From contig JADJQM010000001.1 of NCBI GenBank assembly GCA_016712715.1, positions 248,001-312,000 on the forward strand: DNA of 64,000 nucleotides, given 5' to 3'. How positions within the stretch are numbered: position 1 is the first letter of the stretch; each line of letters opens with the position of its first letter. The translations under genes and the position numbers were made by a program. Positions 26,925 to 35,805 of the stretch are shown here, piece after piece. Below the pieces are notes generated by a model. The model saw only the letters and a program-made list of their open reading frames with translations. It was not told the DNA's origin and did no database searches. Source of the stretch: Rhodospirillaceae bacterium (GTDB taxonomy: Bacteria > Pseudomonadota > Alphaproteobacteria > Dongiales > Dongiaceae).

Positions 26925-27362
26925 TCAGCTGGCCGGGGCCGCAAATGCATCACTCGGCACTTGGGCGGCGACGGGGGCGCAGGCGCGGATCGCGGCGTCG
27001 GCGCGGTGCCAATTGTCGCGAGCCATGTCCGGGAACATGCCGCTCACCTGATGGGTCGGCCAATAGAGGTCACCGTTGTAGAATTTCACCATCGACTTGT
27101 TGTTGGGATGGGGCTCGACCGTCATGAAGGCGATGAGGCCGCCGCGCGGGGCGTACACGCTGATCTCGGCCTTCGGGCCGAAGAAGAGGAGGTCGGGCAT
27201 CGTGCCGCGGAATTCATTGGCCAGGGCCGTGGTGAGGCAGTTCGCCATCACCTCCGGGGTCTGGTCGAGACGGGCGGTGATGTCGGGCTTCGCCAGCAGA
27301 TCGGTCGAGGTGCAGGCGCCTGTGCCGAGCAGCAGGAGGAGGGACAGATGGGCGATGCGCAT
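26925..27362 (-). CDS. Predicted lipoprotein, unknown function
   Basis: A 145-residue protein with a lipoprotein signal (MRIAHLSLLLLLGTGAC, lipobox LGTGAC, Cys17). The mature part contains no known motif; it has one conserved-looking stretch, FYNGDLYWPTHQVSGMFP, and two further Cys (CLTTAL, IRACAPV) that could form a disulfide. The start is placed at the Met before the signal; 15 upstream residues in frame are not signal-like. Monocistronic; the promoter would lie in 27363-27560, where I see nothing else. Confidence 0.7.
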   Translation of the reverse strand: MRIAHLSLLLLLGTGACTSTDLLAKPDITARLDQTPEVMANCLTTALANEFRGTMPDLLFFGPKAEISVYAPRGGLIAFMTVEPHPNNKSMVKFYNGDLYWPTHQVSGMFPDMARDNWHRADAAIRACAPVAAQVPSDAFAAPAS

Positions 27363-27565
27363 GGCGGTAGCCTCGGATGGGTGAGTTTCCTGGCAATTCA
27401 GAAGCATGTCCCGTGCCAGACGCCCTCCAGGGGGCGAGGCGGCTTATCCCTTTGATATCGCGTTAACTATTTTACATATAAGCTTGCGTGAATCAGGGCG
27501 GTTCTTCAAATTGCCGGGCAAGGAACGCTTAGCCCGGCACGGAACGGGCCCATCCGGGGTATGTG

Positions 27566-28138
27566 ATGCATGAGTCTCTGACCAACTTTATCGCCGCATG
27601 CAATGGCGTGGTCGCCAGCATGCCGGCGCCGCAGGACCGGGTCACGGCCATAGCACCCTTGATGCATGAGCTGATCAAGGATGCCGACGCGTTTCTCTCG
27701 GACGAGCATTACAGATCCGACCCGGATCACTATGCGCGCAATGCCATCTATATCTGTCCGAAGGGGGAGCTCTCGCTCTTTGCTCTCGTCTGGCTGCCCG
27801 GCCAATGGACGCCGGTGCATGACCATGGCAGCTGGGGTGTGGTCGGTGTGGTGCGCGGCATGCTGGAGGAGCGCGCCTACATGTCTGTTGCGGGCGAGAT
27901 CCACGGCGACAGCGGCATCGGCCTCAAGCGCGGTGGTGTCACGCTGCTGTGCCCCTCGGCGATATCGAGCTTCGTGCCCAATCCGGATCATATCCACATG
28001 ACCGGCGTGCCGGACGAGCGGCAGATGTGTGTCAGCCTGCACCTCTATGGGCGCAACATGGATTCGTTTCACATCTACGACGTCGCCGCCGGCACGCGCC
28101 GCCTCATCGAGGTGCCGCATTACGAAAGTGCCGGTTGA
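27566..28138 (+). CDS. Cysteine dioxygenase-like cupin
   Basis: A 190-residue cupin of the bacterial thiol dioxygenase family. The 3-His iron site is visible as HDHGSWGVVGVVRG (two His) plus a later His in PDHIHMTG; the Glu-free first cupin motif is typical of cysteine or 3-mercaptopropionate dioxygenases. It would oxidise a small thiol to its sulfinate. A GTG at 27563 is an alternative start. The amidotransferase gene follows after 16 bp, so they form an operon. Confidence 0.8.
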   Translation: MHESLTNFIAACNGVVASMPAPQDRVTAIAPLMHELIKDADAFLSDEHYRSDPDHYARNAIYICPKGELSLFALVWLPGQWTPVHDHGSWGVVGVVRGMLEERAYMSVAGEIHGDSGIGLKRGGVTLLCPSAISSFVPNPDHIHMTGVPDERQMCVSLHLYGRNMDSFHIYDVAAGTRRLIEVPHYESAG

Positions 28139-28154
28139 AGGAGAACAGCAACTC

Positions 28155-28936
28155 ATGTGCCGATGGCTGACCTATTGCGGCGACCCGATCTATCTCGACC
28201 GCATCATCTTCGAAACCGAGAACTCGCTCATCCATCAGAGCATGCGGGCGCGCCAGAGCCATGTCACCACGAATGGCGACGGGTTCGGCATCGGCTGGTA
28301 TGCGGAGCGCGCGGTGCCGGGGACATACCGCGACATCCTGCCGGCCTGGAACGATGCCAATCTGCGCTCGATCGCCCATCAGATCCGTTCGGGCCTGTTT
28401 CTTGCCCATGTGCGCGCCTCGACCGGCACAGCCACTTCGCGCGCCAACTGCCATCCGTTCAGCCACGGCAAATGGCTGTTCATGCATAACGGGCAGATCG
28501 GCGGATATGACCGCATCCGGCGGCGCATCGAAGCCCTGGTCGATGACAGTTTCTATGTCCACCGGCTGGGGACGACGGATAGCGAGCTCATCTTCTATCT
28601 GATGCTGTCGATGGGCCTCGACACCGATCCGGTTAATGCCATCCAGCGCACGCTGGGCGCGGTGGTCGAGATTATGAAGGCGGCCGATATCGGCGAGCCA
28701 CTGCGCTTTACCTCGGTGGTGACGGATGGCGCCTCGATCTATGCCATTCGCTTTGCCACCGACGAGACGCCACCTCGCTCTATTGGCGCTATGAGGACGA
28801 TCAGCTGCTGATCGTCTCGGAGCCGCTCGATGACGACCAGCGCTGCTGGCACGAAGTGCCGGCCGGCCAGATGCTGGTGACCGAGCGCAATGTGCGGGTC
28901 GACATGGTGCCGTTCAGGCCAGCGCTTTCCGCCTGA
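28155..28936 (+). CDS. Class II glutamine amidotransferase, EgtC/YafJ-like (frameshifted)
   Basis: A 260-residue Ntn amidohydrolase after adding one lost base near 28772. Cys2 (MCRWLTY) is the nucleophile; GDGFGIGWY, LFLAHVRAST and CHPFSHGKWLFMHNG are glutaminase-domain motifs. After the shift the protein continues LYWRYEDDQLLIVSEPL to the stop at 28936. EgtC removes glutamate from a gamma-glutamyl thiol in ergothioneine synthesis; pairing with a thiol dioxygenase suggests a sulfur compound, but no other ergothioneine gene is nearby. Confidence 0.82.
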
Positions 28937-28952
28937 ATGGGGGGGCCAAACG

Positions 28953-28983
28953 ACTACGGCGCGCCTTTGGGGCGCGCCGTAGT
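28953..28983. terminator. Strong hairpin between convergent genes
   Basis: Perfect 13-bp inverted repeat (ACTACGGCGCGCC on the left arm) with a 5-base loop, lying between the amidotransferase stop and the 3' end of tRNA-Asn. It can serve both strands; there is no T tract. Confidence 0.6.
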
Positions 28984-28987
28984 GAAT

Positions 28988-29063
28988 TGGCTCCTCGAGC
29001 TGGACTCGAACCAGCGACCTGCGGATTAACAGTCCGACGCTCTACCAACTGAGCTATCGAGGA
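28988..29063 (-). tRNA. tRNA-Asn (GTT)
   Basis: A 76-nt cloverleaf including encoded CCA. Acceptor arms TCCTCGA / TCGAGGA pair fully; the anticodon loop reads CTGTTAA with GTT; the T arm carries GGTTCGAGTCC. It lies alone between a GC hairpin and the nucleotidyltransferase region. Confidence 0.96.
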
Positions 29064-29312
29064 ATACGCTGCCTGGGCCTTGCGGTCCGGCGCGATGGGC
29101 CAGCATATAGCAGAAGCCCCGGCCCGATGCCAACAGCTTTCTTTCGGCCGTATCGCATCGTCAACCGCCTGATTCCACGACCATTTTTGGCGGCGCCAAT
29201 TGTCACACCCAGGACCGCCAGGGGTTGACAGCAGGCGCCACATTCACGATTCTCCGGCGCCATCCAGATGCCCGGGCGTTCGGCCTGGGCAAAGCTAGCC
29301 ATCGGAGTTTCC

Positions 29313-30037
29313 ATGAAGGCCGTCATTTTGAGCGCGGGCCAGGGTTCGCGTCTGTTGCCATTGACCGAAGGTCGGCCGAAATGCCTGCTGCCGCTCGGCG
29401 ACAAGACGCTCATCGAATGGCAGATCTGGGCGCTGACCCAGGCGGCGTCGACGAGATCGCGGTGGTGGTCGGCTATCACGCGCAGGATGTGGTCAACCTG
29501 CTGAAGAAGCTGGAGAGCCCCAAGCTCAAGATCCGCACGATCTACAACCCGTTCTACAAGCTTGCCGACAATCTCGCCTCCTGCTGGATGGCGCGCCATG
29601 AGATGGCCAGCGATTTCGTCATCCTCAACGGCGATACCGTGATCGAGCCGCAGATCTTCCAGACCCTGATGGCAAGCCCCAAGGCGCCCATCACCGTCAC
29701 CATCGACAAGAAGGAGTCGTATGACTCCGACGATATGAAAGTGCACCTCAAGGGCACGCGCCTCCTCGAGATCGGAAAGACTTTGCCGCCGGAACGCACA
29801 AACGGTGAATCGATCGGCATGCTGCTGTTCCGTGGAGAAGGCCCGAAGCTATTCACCGACACGCTGGATAGCCTGATGTACACGCCGGAAGGTGTGAAGT
29901 GGTGGTACCTCCGCGCCATCGGCCAGATCGCCGAGCATCACCAGGTCGAGACCTGCAGCATCGAAGGCAAGCTCTGGGGCGAGGTGGATTTCCCCGCCGA
30001 CCATGAGCGGGTGTCGCAGTTGGTGACGGAGTTCTAG
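29313..30037 (+). CDS. NTP (sugar-phosphate or phosphoalcohol) nucleotidyltransferase (frameshifted)
   Basis: A 241-residue nucleotidyltransferase after restoring one G near 29443. The N-terminal loop AGQGSRLLPLTEGRPKCLLP binds the NTP, and ILNGDTVIEP carries the metal Asp. The closest recognisable groups are LicC-like phosphocholine or PntC-like aminoethylphosphonate cytidylyltransferases, with NPFYKLADNLASCW resembling their substrate loop. The start has GGAG ten bases upstream. A choline-kinase-like gene sits ~5 kb upstream, a loose link. No glycosyl or phosphonate genes flank it. Confidence 0.75.
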
Positions 30038-30038
30038 A

Positions 30039-30098
30039 AACTCGTTTGGTACCAACTACAACTTGTCATGGTCTGCGCAGGCGGACCATCCACGAGTT
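30039..30098. other. Branched inverted-repeat structure between convergent genes
   Basis: Outer arms AACTCGT (30039-30045) and ACGAGTT (30092-30098) enclose two inner hairpins, TTGGTACCAA (30046-30055) and ATGGTCTGC-GCAG-GCGGACCAT (30068-30089). As RNA this would fold into a three-way junction. It probably ends transcripts of the nucleotidyltransferase and xthA. Confidence 0.5.
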
Positions 30099-30113
30099 AG
30101 AACTGCGTGAGCT

Positions 30114-30907
30114 TTACAACTTCAGTTCGCACCAGATCGGGGTGTGGTCGCTGGGCTTTTCCTTCGCGCGGGCTTCTTGTCGATCTCGCAGGCTTCGAGG
30201 CAGTCGGCGGCCTGCGGCGAAAGCAGCAAGTGATCAATGCGCAGGCCGTGGTCGCGCGACCAGGCGCCGGCCTGATAATCCCAGAACGTGTAGCGATGGC
30301 CTTCGGGGTGGAGGAGATTGAAGGCCTCGGTGTAGCCGAGGTTCAAAATCTCGCGGAACTTGGCGCGGGTCTGCGGCAGGGCGAGCGCATCGCCGGCCCA
30401 GGCGACCGGATCGTAGACGTCCTTGTCGGTCGGGATGACGTTGTAATCGCCGCCCAGCACCGTCGGCTCTTCCAGTTTCAGAAGCTCGGCCGCGTGGCGG
30501 CGCAAGCGCTCCATCCAGGCGAGCTTGTAGGGATACTTCTCGCTCTCGACCGGGTTGCCGTTGGGGAGATAGATCGTGGCCACGCGGAGCTTCTGCCAGC
30601 GCTTGCCGTCCGGCACATCGACGATGGCTTCAAGGTAGCGCGCCTGCTCATCGGTATCGTCGCCGGGCATACCTCGTTGCGTGACCGTTAACGGTGTCAG
30701 CGATAGGATGGCGACGCCGTTATAGCTCTTCTGGCCGAGGGCCTGGGCGTGATAGCCGAGGGCCTCGATTTCTAAGCGCGGAAATTCCGCGTCGCTGCAT
30801 TTGATTTCCTGCAGCAGGGCCACGTCCGGCTTCTCGTCACGCAGCCAGTCGAGCACGTTGGCGAGACGCGCGCGCAGCGAGTTGACGTTGAAGGTCGCGA
30901 TCTTCAC
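30114..30907 (-). CDS. xthA: Exodeoxyribonuclease III (frameshifted near the end)
   Basis: A 264-residue AP endonuclease/3' exonuclease after restoring one base near 30170. Motifs: NVNSLRARL, LQEIKCSDAEFP (metal Glu), GGDYNVIPTDKDVYDP, and LRIDHLLLS; the corrected tail KPSDHTPIW holds the catalytic Asp-His pair, which is lost in the uncorrected frame. It repairs abasic sites in DNA. The start is GTG and no clear ribosome site precedes it; it lies 15 bp after erpA and may depend on that gene's translation. Confidence 0.9.
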
Positions 30908-30922
30908 TGGAGAAGACGGCGG

Positions 30923-31297
30923 TCAGACGGAGAAGGAGTTGCCGCAGCCGCAGCTTGAGGAGGCGTTCGGGTTCCGGATCTGGAACGAGGCGCCGACCAG
31001 GTCTTCGACAAAGTCGATCTCGGCGCCGGCCAGCAGTTCAAGCGAGGTGTCGTCGATCACGACCTTGACGCCGTTGCGTTCAAAGACGCGGTCGTCCTGC
31101 TGCTGGGATTTGTCGAAGGAGAACCCATATTGGAAGCCCGAGCAGCCGCCGCCCGAGACCGAGAGGCGCAGCATCAAATCCGCGTCGCCTTCCATCTGGA
31201 TTAGGGTGGCGATGCGCTTGGCCGCATTGTCGCTGACGGTCACCTGGTGCGGTGCTTCGATCATGTTGCCCATGGGGGTCACTTCAGTAGGTTTCAT
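30923..31297 (-). CDS. erpA: Fe-S cluster insertion protein, ErpA/IscA type
   Basis: A 124-residue A-type carrier with the three conserved Cys: one in SGGGCSGFQYGF and two in the C-terminal SSSCGCGNSF. These proteins pass Fe-S clusters to target enzymes. An N-terminal extension of ~12 residues precedes the core; a second Met (residue 9 or 12) may be the true start. It forms a short unit with xthA and is divergent from dgt, the usual alphaproteobacterial arrangement. Confidence 0.92.
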   Translation of the reverse strand: MKPTEVTPMGNMIEAPHQVTVSDNAAKRIATLIQMEGDADLMLRLSVSGGGCSGFQYGFSFDKSQQQDDRVFERNGVKVVIDDTSLELLAGAEIDFVEDLVGASFQIRNPNASSSCGCGNSFSV

Positions 31298-31498
31298 CGG
31301 TTGAGGCAGTATTTAGGGCGTTGCCCAAGAATGTCAAACGCCTGTCCTGCATGGCTGGCATCTATGCCCTTCCCCCGCTTGTGTTTTTTCCCCTCGGTGG
31401 CCATTTGTCCAGCCTGATCAAGGGGCAGGGGCGGCCATATCAAGATCGGCATCCAATCCTGGTGGCAAGCCGGGATATCGCCTGATACGGTCGCCGCC

Positions 31499-32692
31499 AT
31501 GCAACTTGCGCCCTATGCCTCAGACCCGCAGCAGAGTCGCCGCCGCCGCCTGGCCGAGACGGAAAGCCCGATGCGCTCGGTCTATCAGCGCGACCGCGAC
31601 CGGGTGGTGCATTCGGCGGCGTTCCGGCGCCTGAAGCACAAGACCCAGGTCTTCGTCTATCACGAGGGGGACCATTACCGGACGCGCCTGACCCACAGCC
31701 TGGAAGTGGCGCAGATCGCGCGTACCATCGCGCGGGTGCTGGGCCTCAACGAGGATCTGGCGGAGGCGCTGGCGCTGGCGCATGACCTTGGCCATCCGCC
31801 CTTCGGTCATGCCGGGGAGGAGGCGCTCAATGCCTGCATGGTGGAACTGGGCGGGTTTGATCACAACGAGCAGACCTTCCGTGTGCTGACCAGCCTGGAG
31901 CGGCGCTATGCGCTGTTCGACGGATTGAACCTCACCTGGGAAATGCTGGAGGGCATCGTCAAGCATAACGGGCCGTTGACGGGAAGCCGGGCAGGGGCGC
32001 GCAGCCTCGCCCATGGCGTGCCGCAGACGATTGCCGATTTCGATGCGGAATGGTCGCTGGAACTGGATGGGTTCGCGAGCGCCGAGGCCCAGGTCGCGGC
32101 CCTGGCCGACGACATCGCCTACAACAATCACGACATCGATGATGGTCTCCGCGCCGGACTGTTCGCGGTCGAGGATCTTGCGGACGTGCCCTTGGCAGGA
32201 CCGGTCTTTGCCGAGGTGGGGAAGATCTATCCGGGGCTTGAGACGACGCGGCTCATCCATGAAGCCGTGCGTCGCATGATCAATGTGATGGTGAGCGATG
32301 TGCTCACCGAGAGCCAGCGGCGGATCGCGGCTGGCCATCTGCTGTCGCCCGTTGATGTCCGCCAGCGCGACGAACCGATCATCGCCTTTTCGCCTGAGAT
32401 GCGTGGACATGACATCGGACTCAAGCGCTTTCTGTTCGAGCGCATGTACCGGCATGAACGAATCAACCGGACCATGGCCCATGCCAAGGAGGTGGTCGCG
32501 GATCTCTTTCGGCTGCATCTCGATCAGCCCGATCTGCTGCCATCGGAATGGTCGCGGGAGGCCACCAGCACGGACCGCCGCCAGCGTGCGCGGGTAGTGG
32601 CCGATTACATCGCAGGCATGACCGACAAATTCGCCCTTGAAACCCATGCCCGGCTGCTGCCCGGCAGCATGGTTGTTTCAGAAAAATCCTAA
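31499..32692 (+). CDS. dgt: dGTP triphosphohydrolase-like HD protein
   Basis: A 397-residue HD-domain enzyme (dGTPase type 2) that hydrolyses dNTPs to nucleoside and triphosphate. Metal-binding His/Asp residues: His in RLTHSLEVAQIAR, HDLGHPPFGHAGE, and Asp in DDIAYNNHDIDDGL. The N-terminal SVYQRDRDRVVHSAAFRRLKHKTQVF is diagnostic. In many relatives argS follows directly; here the SPOR gene is next, 129 bp away. Confidence 0.94.
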   Translation: MQLAPYASDPQQSRRRRLAETESPMRSVYQRDRDRVVHSAAFRRLKHKTQVFVYHEGDHYRTRLTHSLEVAQIARTIARVLGLNEDLAEALALAHDLGHPPFGHAGEEALNACMVELGGFDHNEQTFRVLTSLERRYALFDGLNLTWEMLEGIVKHNGPLTGSRAGARSLAHGVPQTIADFDAEWSLELDGFASAEAQVAALADDIAYNNHDIDDGLRAGLFAVEDLADVPLAGPVFAEVGKIYPGLETTRLIHEAVRRMINVMVSDVLTESQRRIAAGHLLSPVDVRQRDEPIIAFSPEMRGHDIGLKRFLFERMYRHERINRTMAHAKEVVADLFRLHLDQPDLLPSEWSREATSTDRRQRARVVADYIAGMTDKFALETHARLLPGSMVVSEKS

Positions 32693-32821
32693 GCAAATCT
32701 ATATCTTAACCCAAGCCATCACAGGCCTTTGTCTTGACCGACTCGGGATAAAACTGGTTTGATTCGTCATTGCGGCGCGGTTTTTCCCGTCGCGCATGAA
32801 TGGCGTCAAGGACAGCGTTAG

Positions 32822-34003
32822 ATGACGACGGAACCACCCCGGCCAGATCAGATCCAAGCCAATGTCGCAGCAGCGCTCAGCCGGTTGCGCGGTGAGCTTG
32901 CCCCGACGCCGCCGAGCGCGCCCGCTCCTGGCCATGCGCCCGCGCCTGAGCCGCAGCAGGTCGCGCGCGAGCCTGAACCCATCCTGACGGCGCCGGAACC
33001 CTTGTTCGACGTGGGACCGGGGCTAGAGGCGCCGGATCCCAGCATGGCGCTCAACCAGGGGAAATCCGGCGGCGATATGCTGGACACGCCGTTTGCGCGC
33101 ATGACTGGCCTCAAGTCCACCGAGCAGCCGGATCTCCTGGCCGGTATCGGCACCACGCCGCCGCCCTTGGCCGATCTCCCGGATGCGGATGCGGAAGCGG
33201 CGCATCGCAAGCGCCGCCTGCGCAATCGCCTGCTGGCAGGTGGCGTGCTGGTCATTGCCTTGGCCGGGTTCTGGTATCTCAGCGGTGGCGGTGACGACAG
33301 TAATGAACCGATCCCGGTCGTGACGGCCGAGGCGACGCCCGAAAAGGTGAAACCCGCCGACGAGGGCGGCCTCGACGTGCCGAACCAGGATGTCGCCATC
33401 CTTAATGGCGAGAACTCTGCGGCACCAGTCGAGGGCGAAACAGTCCTGCCGGCGCCGGAACAGCCGGCGACCCCGCCGGTGGTGCCTGAACCCGAGGTCC
33501 CGGCGGTCACGGCGCCCGCTGCCGAGACAACCATCCCGACGGTCACGGCGCCAGCCGTCGATGCCATTCCCACCGTGCCTGCGCCGACTGATACCGCGGC
33601 TGTGGACAATGCAGGCACAGTGCCTGCGACCGATCCTGCCGCCGCGCCGGCATCTGAGGACACCACGCCGGCCGTCGCTGAGCCTGCACCTGTGGCCGAG
33701 GTGCCCGTCGCTGAAACGGCACCGACCCAAACGGCTACTGCCGAGCCAGGCGTCAGCGGCAATGCGCGGATCCAGCTTGCCGCGGTCAAGACGGAAGAGG
33801 CCGCCAAGACGGAATGGGCGCGGCTCCAGAAGCTGCACCCGGACGTTCTGGGCGGGCTCAGCCTCCATGTCGAGAGGTTCGAGAAATCGGCCAGCGAGGT
33901 GTTCTTCCGCATCCAGGCTGGTCCGTTCCAGGACAAGGCCGCGGCGAAAGAAGTTTGCGGCCAATTAAAGCAAAAAAATCAAGCGTGTATCGTCGCTACC
34001 TAA
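32822..34003 (+). CDS. SPOR-domain cell-envelope protein
   Basis: A 393-residue protein: cytoplasmic N-terminus ~130 residues, one membrane helix at ~140-155 (LLAGGVLVIALAGFWYL), a long Ala/Pro/Thr/Val-rich linker (~170-310) and a C-terminal SPOR domain (~315-392, RIQLAAVKTEEAAKTEW ... FRIQAGPFQDKAAA). SPOR domains bind denuded glycan strands at the septum, so a division or peptidoglycan role is likely. The linker is low-complexity but not strictly repeated. nagZ, 25 bp downstream, fits a cell-wall theme. Confidence 0.88.
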   Translation: MTTEPPRPDQIQANVAAALSRLRGELAPTPPSAPAPGHAPAPEPQQVAREPEPILTAPEPLFDVGPGLEAPDPSMALNQGKSGGDMLDTPFARMTGLKSTEQPDLLAGIGTTPPPLADLPDADAEAAHRKRRLRNRLLAGGVLVIALAGFWYLSGGGDDSNEPIPVVTAEATPEKVKPADEGGLDVPNQDVAILNGENSAAPVEGETVLPAPEQPATPPVVPEPEVPAVTAPAAETTIPTVTAPAVDAIPTVPAPTDTAAVDNAGTVPATDPAAAPASEDTTPAVAEPAPVAEVPVAETAPTQTATAEPGVSGNARIQLAAVKTEEAAKTEWARLQKLHPDVLGGLSLHVERFEKSASEVFFRIQAGPFQDKAAAKEVCGQLKQKNQACIVAT

Positions 34004-34027
34004 AGCGATACATCGGGGAGAGCGACA

Positions 34028-35032
34028 ATGCCATTGGCGGCGATTCTAGGCTGCGCCGGTCCGGAACTGACGGCGGCGGAGAGGGCGTTCTTCAAAGCCA
34101 CGGATCCGCTTGGCTTCATTGTCTTTGCCCGCAACCTGATCGAGCCCGAGCAGGTGCGGCGCCTGACCCGGGATCTCCGCGATTGCGTGGGGCGGCCGGA
34201 CGCGCCGATCCTCATCGACCAGGAGGGTGGCCGCGTCGCGCGCCTCAAAGCGCCGCATTGGCGGCATCCGCCGGCAGCCGATCGCTTTGGCGCCATCGCG
34301 GCACAGGATCGCGCCCGGGCCGCGCAGGCCGTGCGTCTCAATCATGAGCTGATGGCCGGCGAGATGCTGGAACTCGGCATCAATGTCGATTGCGCGCCGC
34401 TGGTCGATGTGCGCGCGGTGGGTGCCCATGACATCATCGGCGACCGGGCCTTCGGCACCGATCCGTTCCTGGTCGCTGATCTCGGCCGCGCGGCGGCGGA
34501 GGGGCTGCTGGCGGGCGGGGTGATGCCGATCATCAAGCACATCCCCGGGCATGGCCGCTCGGCGGTCGACAGCCATTTTGAACTGCCCCGGGTCGACACG
34601 GATTTCGACACCCTGGTGGACACCGATTTCGTGCCCTTCCGGGCGCTCCACGACATTCCCTGGGCGATGACCGCCCATATCGTCTACACCGCCCTCGACC
34701 CAGCACAACCGGCGACGCTGAGCCCCACAGTAATCGCCGAGATCATCCGCGGCGAGATCGGCTTTGCCGGGCTGCTCCTGTCCGATGATCTTTCCATGAA
34801 GGCGCTCAAAGGCGGTCTCGACGAGCTCGCCCAGAGCAGCCTGGAGGCAGGTTGCGACGTGGTGCTCCATTGCAATGGGGACATGGCCGAGATGGAGCTG
34901 GTCGTCCGCGGTGCAAAGCCCTTGTCAGCGGTCGGACTCGCCCGATATGAACAAGGCCAAAAGCGCCTCAATGCCGAGCCCGATTTCGATCTGGCTGATC
35001 TTGCAGAAGAGCTTTCCGCGCTAATGGCCTGA
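34028..35032 (+). CDS. nagZ: Beta-N-acetylhexosaminidase, GH3
   Basis: A 334-residue cytosolic glycoside hydrolase of family 3. It removes N-acetylglucosamine from muropeptide fragments during peptidoglycan recycling. The His/Asp acid-base loop is KHIPGHGRSAVDSHFELP, and the nucleophile Asp lies in LLLSDDLSMKAL. DQEGGRVARLKAP and the loop IGDRAFGTDP are also typical. The start ATG is 24 bp after the SPOR gene; GGGGAG is upstream. Confidence 0.95.
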   Translation: MPLAAILGCAGPELTAAERAFFKATDPLGFIVFARNLIEPEQVRRLTRDLRDCVGRPDAPILIDQEGGRVARLKAPHWRHPPAADRFGAIAAQDRARAAQAVRLNHELMAGEMLELGINVDCAPLVDVRAVGAHDIIGDRAFGTDPFLVADLGRAAAEGLLAGGVMPIIKHIPGHGRSAVDSHFELPRVDTDFDTLVDTDFVPFRALHDIPWAMTAHIVYTALDPAQPATLSPTVIAEIIRGEIGFAGLLLSDDLSMKALKGGLDELAQSSLEAGCDVVLHCNGDMAEMELVVRGAKPLSAVGLARYEQGQKRLNAEPDFDLADLAEELSALMA

Positions 35033-35106
35033 TATTGAATGATTAGCCTGGAATCGACGCGGGCGCATATCATATCGGCGGAACCGCTCATTCTAGGAGT
35101 TTTGCT

Positions 35107-35805
35107 GTGAACGAAGCCGATATCGGCGAGATGATCCGGGTGGCCTCCACCTGGGTGCTGCCCGTGCTGCTGGCCATAACGCTGCATGAAGCCGCGCACG
35201 GTTTCGCCGCCTGGCGCCTGGGCGACGACACGGCCTACAAGCTCGGCCGGGTGACGCTCAATCCCTTGAAGCATGTCGACCCCGTGGGGACGGTCCTGCT
35301 GCCGGCCATGCTGTTCTTCCTGCATTCGCCCTTCATGTTCGGTTACGCCAAGCCGGTGCCGGTCAATTTTCGCCGGTTGAAGCACTTCCGGCGCGACATG
35401 ATCCTGGTGGCTGCGGCCGGTCCAGGGACGAACCTTGCTTTGGCGATCATCTCGGCCTTGCTGCTGCATGTGGTCGATCTGGCGCCGTCGGGCGTGGCGG
35501 AGTGGGCGCATCTCACCCTGCTAAATTCCATCATTCTCAATGTGATATTGGCAGTCTTTAACATGCTGCCTTTATTACCGCTGGATGGTGGGCGGGTGCT
35601 CGCCGGGTTGCTGCCGCCGTCGCTGGCGCGGCCCTTCTACCGCACCGAACGCTACGGCATGTTCATCCTGCTTGCCCTCATCTTCATCCTGCCGATGATC
35701 GGCAATCAGTTGGGCGTGGATCTCAATACTTTGGGCTGGCTCTTGGGCCCGGCTTCCGACTATCTCGTGCAACTTATCGCAACCCTGACGGGGCTGAAAA
35801 GCTGA
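35107..35805 (+). CDS. Site-2-protease-like M50 metallopeptidase
   Basis: A 232-residue membrane protease with six likely helices. The zinc motif HEAAH is in ITLHEAAHGFAAWRLGD (~residue 26), and the third ligand Asp is in NMLPLLPLDGGRVLAGLLP. No PDZ domain, so it is the short S2P type rather than RseP. It starts with GTG and its stop overlaps scpA (TGATG). The gene occurs between nagZ and scpA in related bacteria; the natural substrate is unknown. Confidence 0.9.
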   Translation: MNEADIGEMIRVASTWVLPVLLAITLHEAAHGFAAWRLGDDTAYKLGRVTLNPLKHVDPVGTVLLPAMLFFLHSPFMFGYAKPVPVNFRRLKHFRRDMILVAAAGPGTNLALAIISALLLHVVDLAPSGVAEWAHLTLLNSIILNVILAVFNMLPLLPLDGGRVLAGLLPPSLARPFYRTERYGMFILLALIFILPMIGNQLGVDLNTLGWLLGPASDYLVQLIATLTGLKS

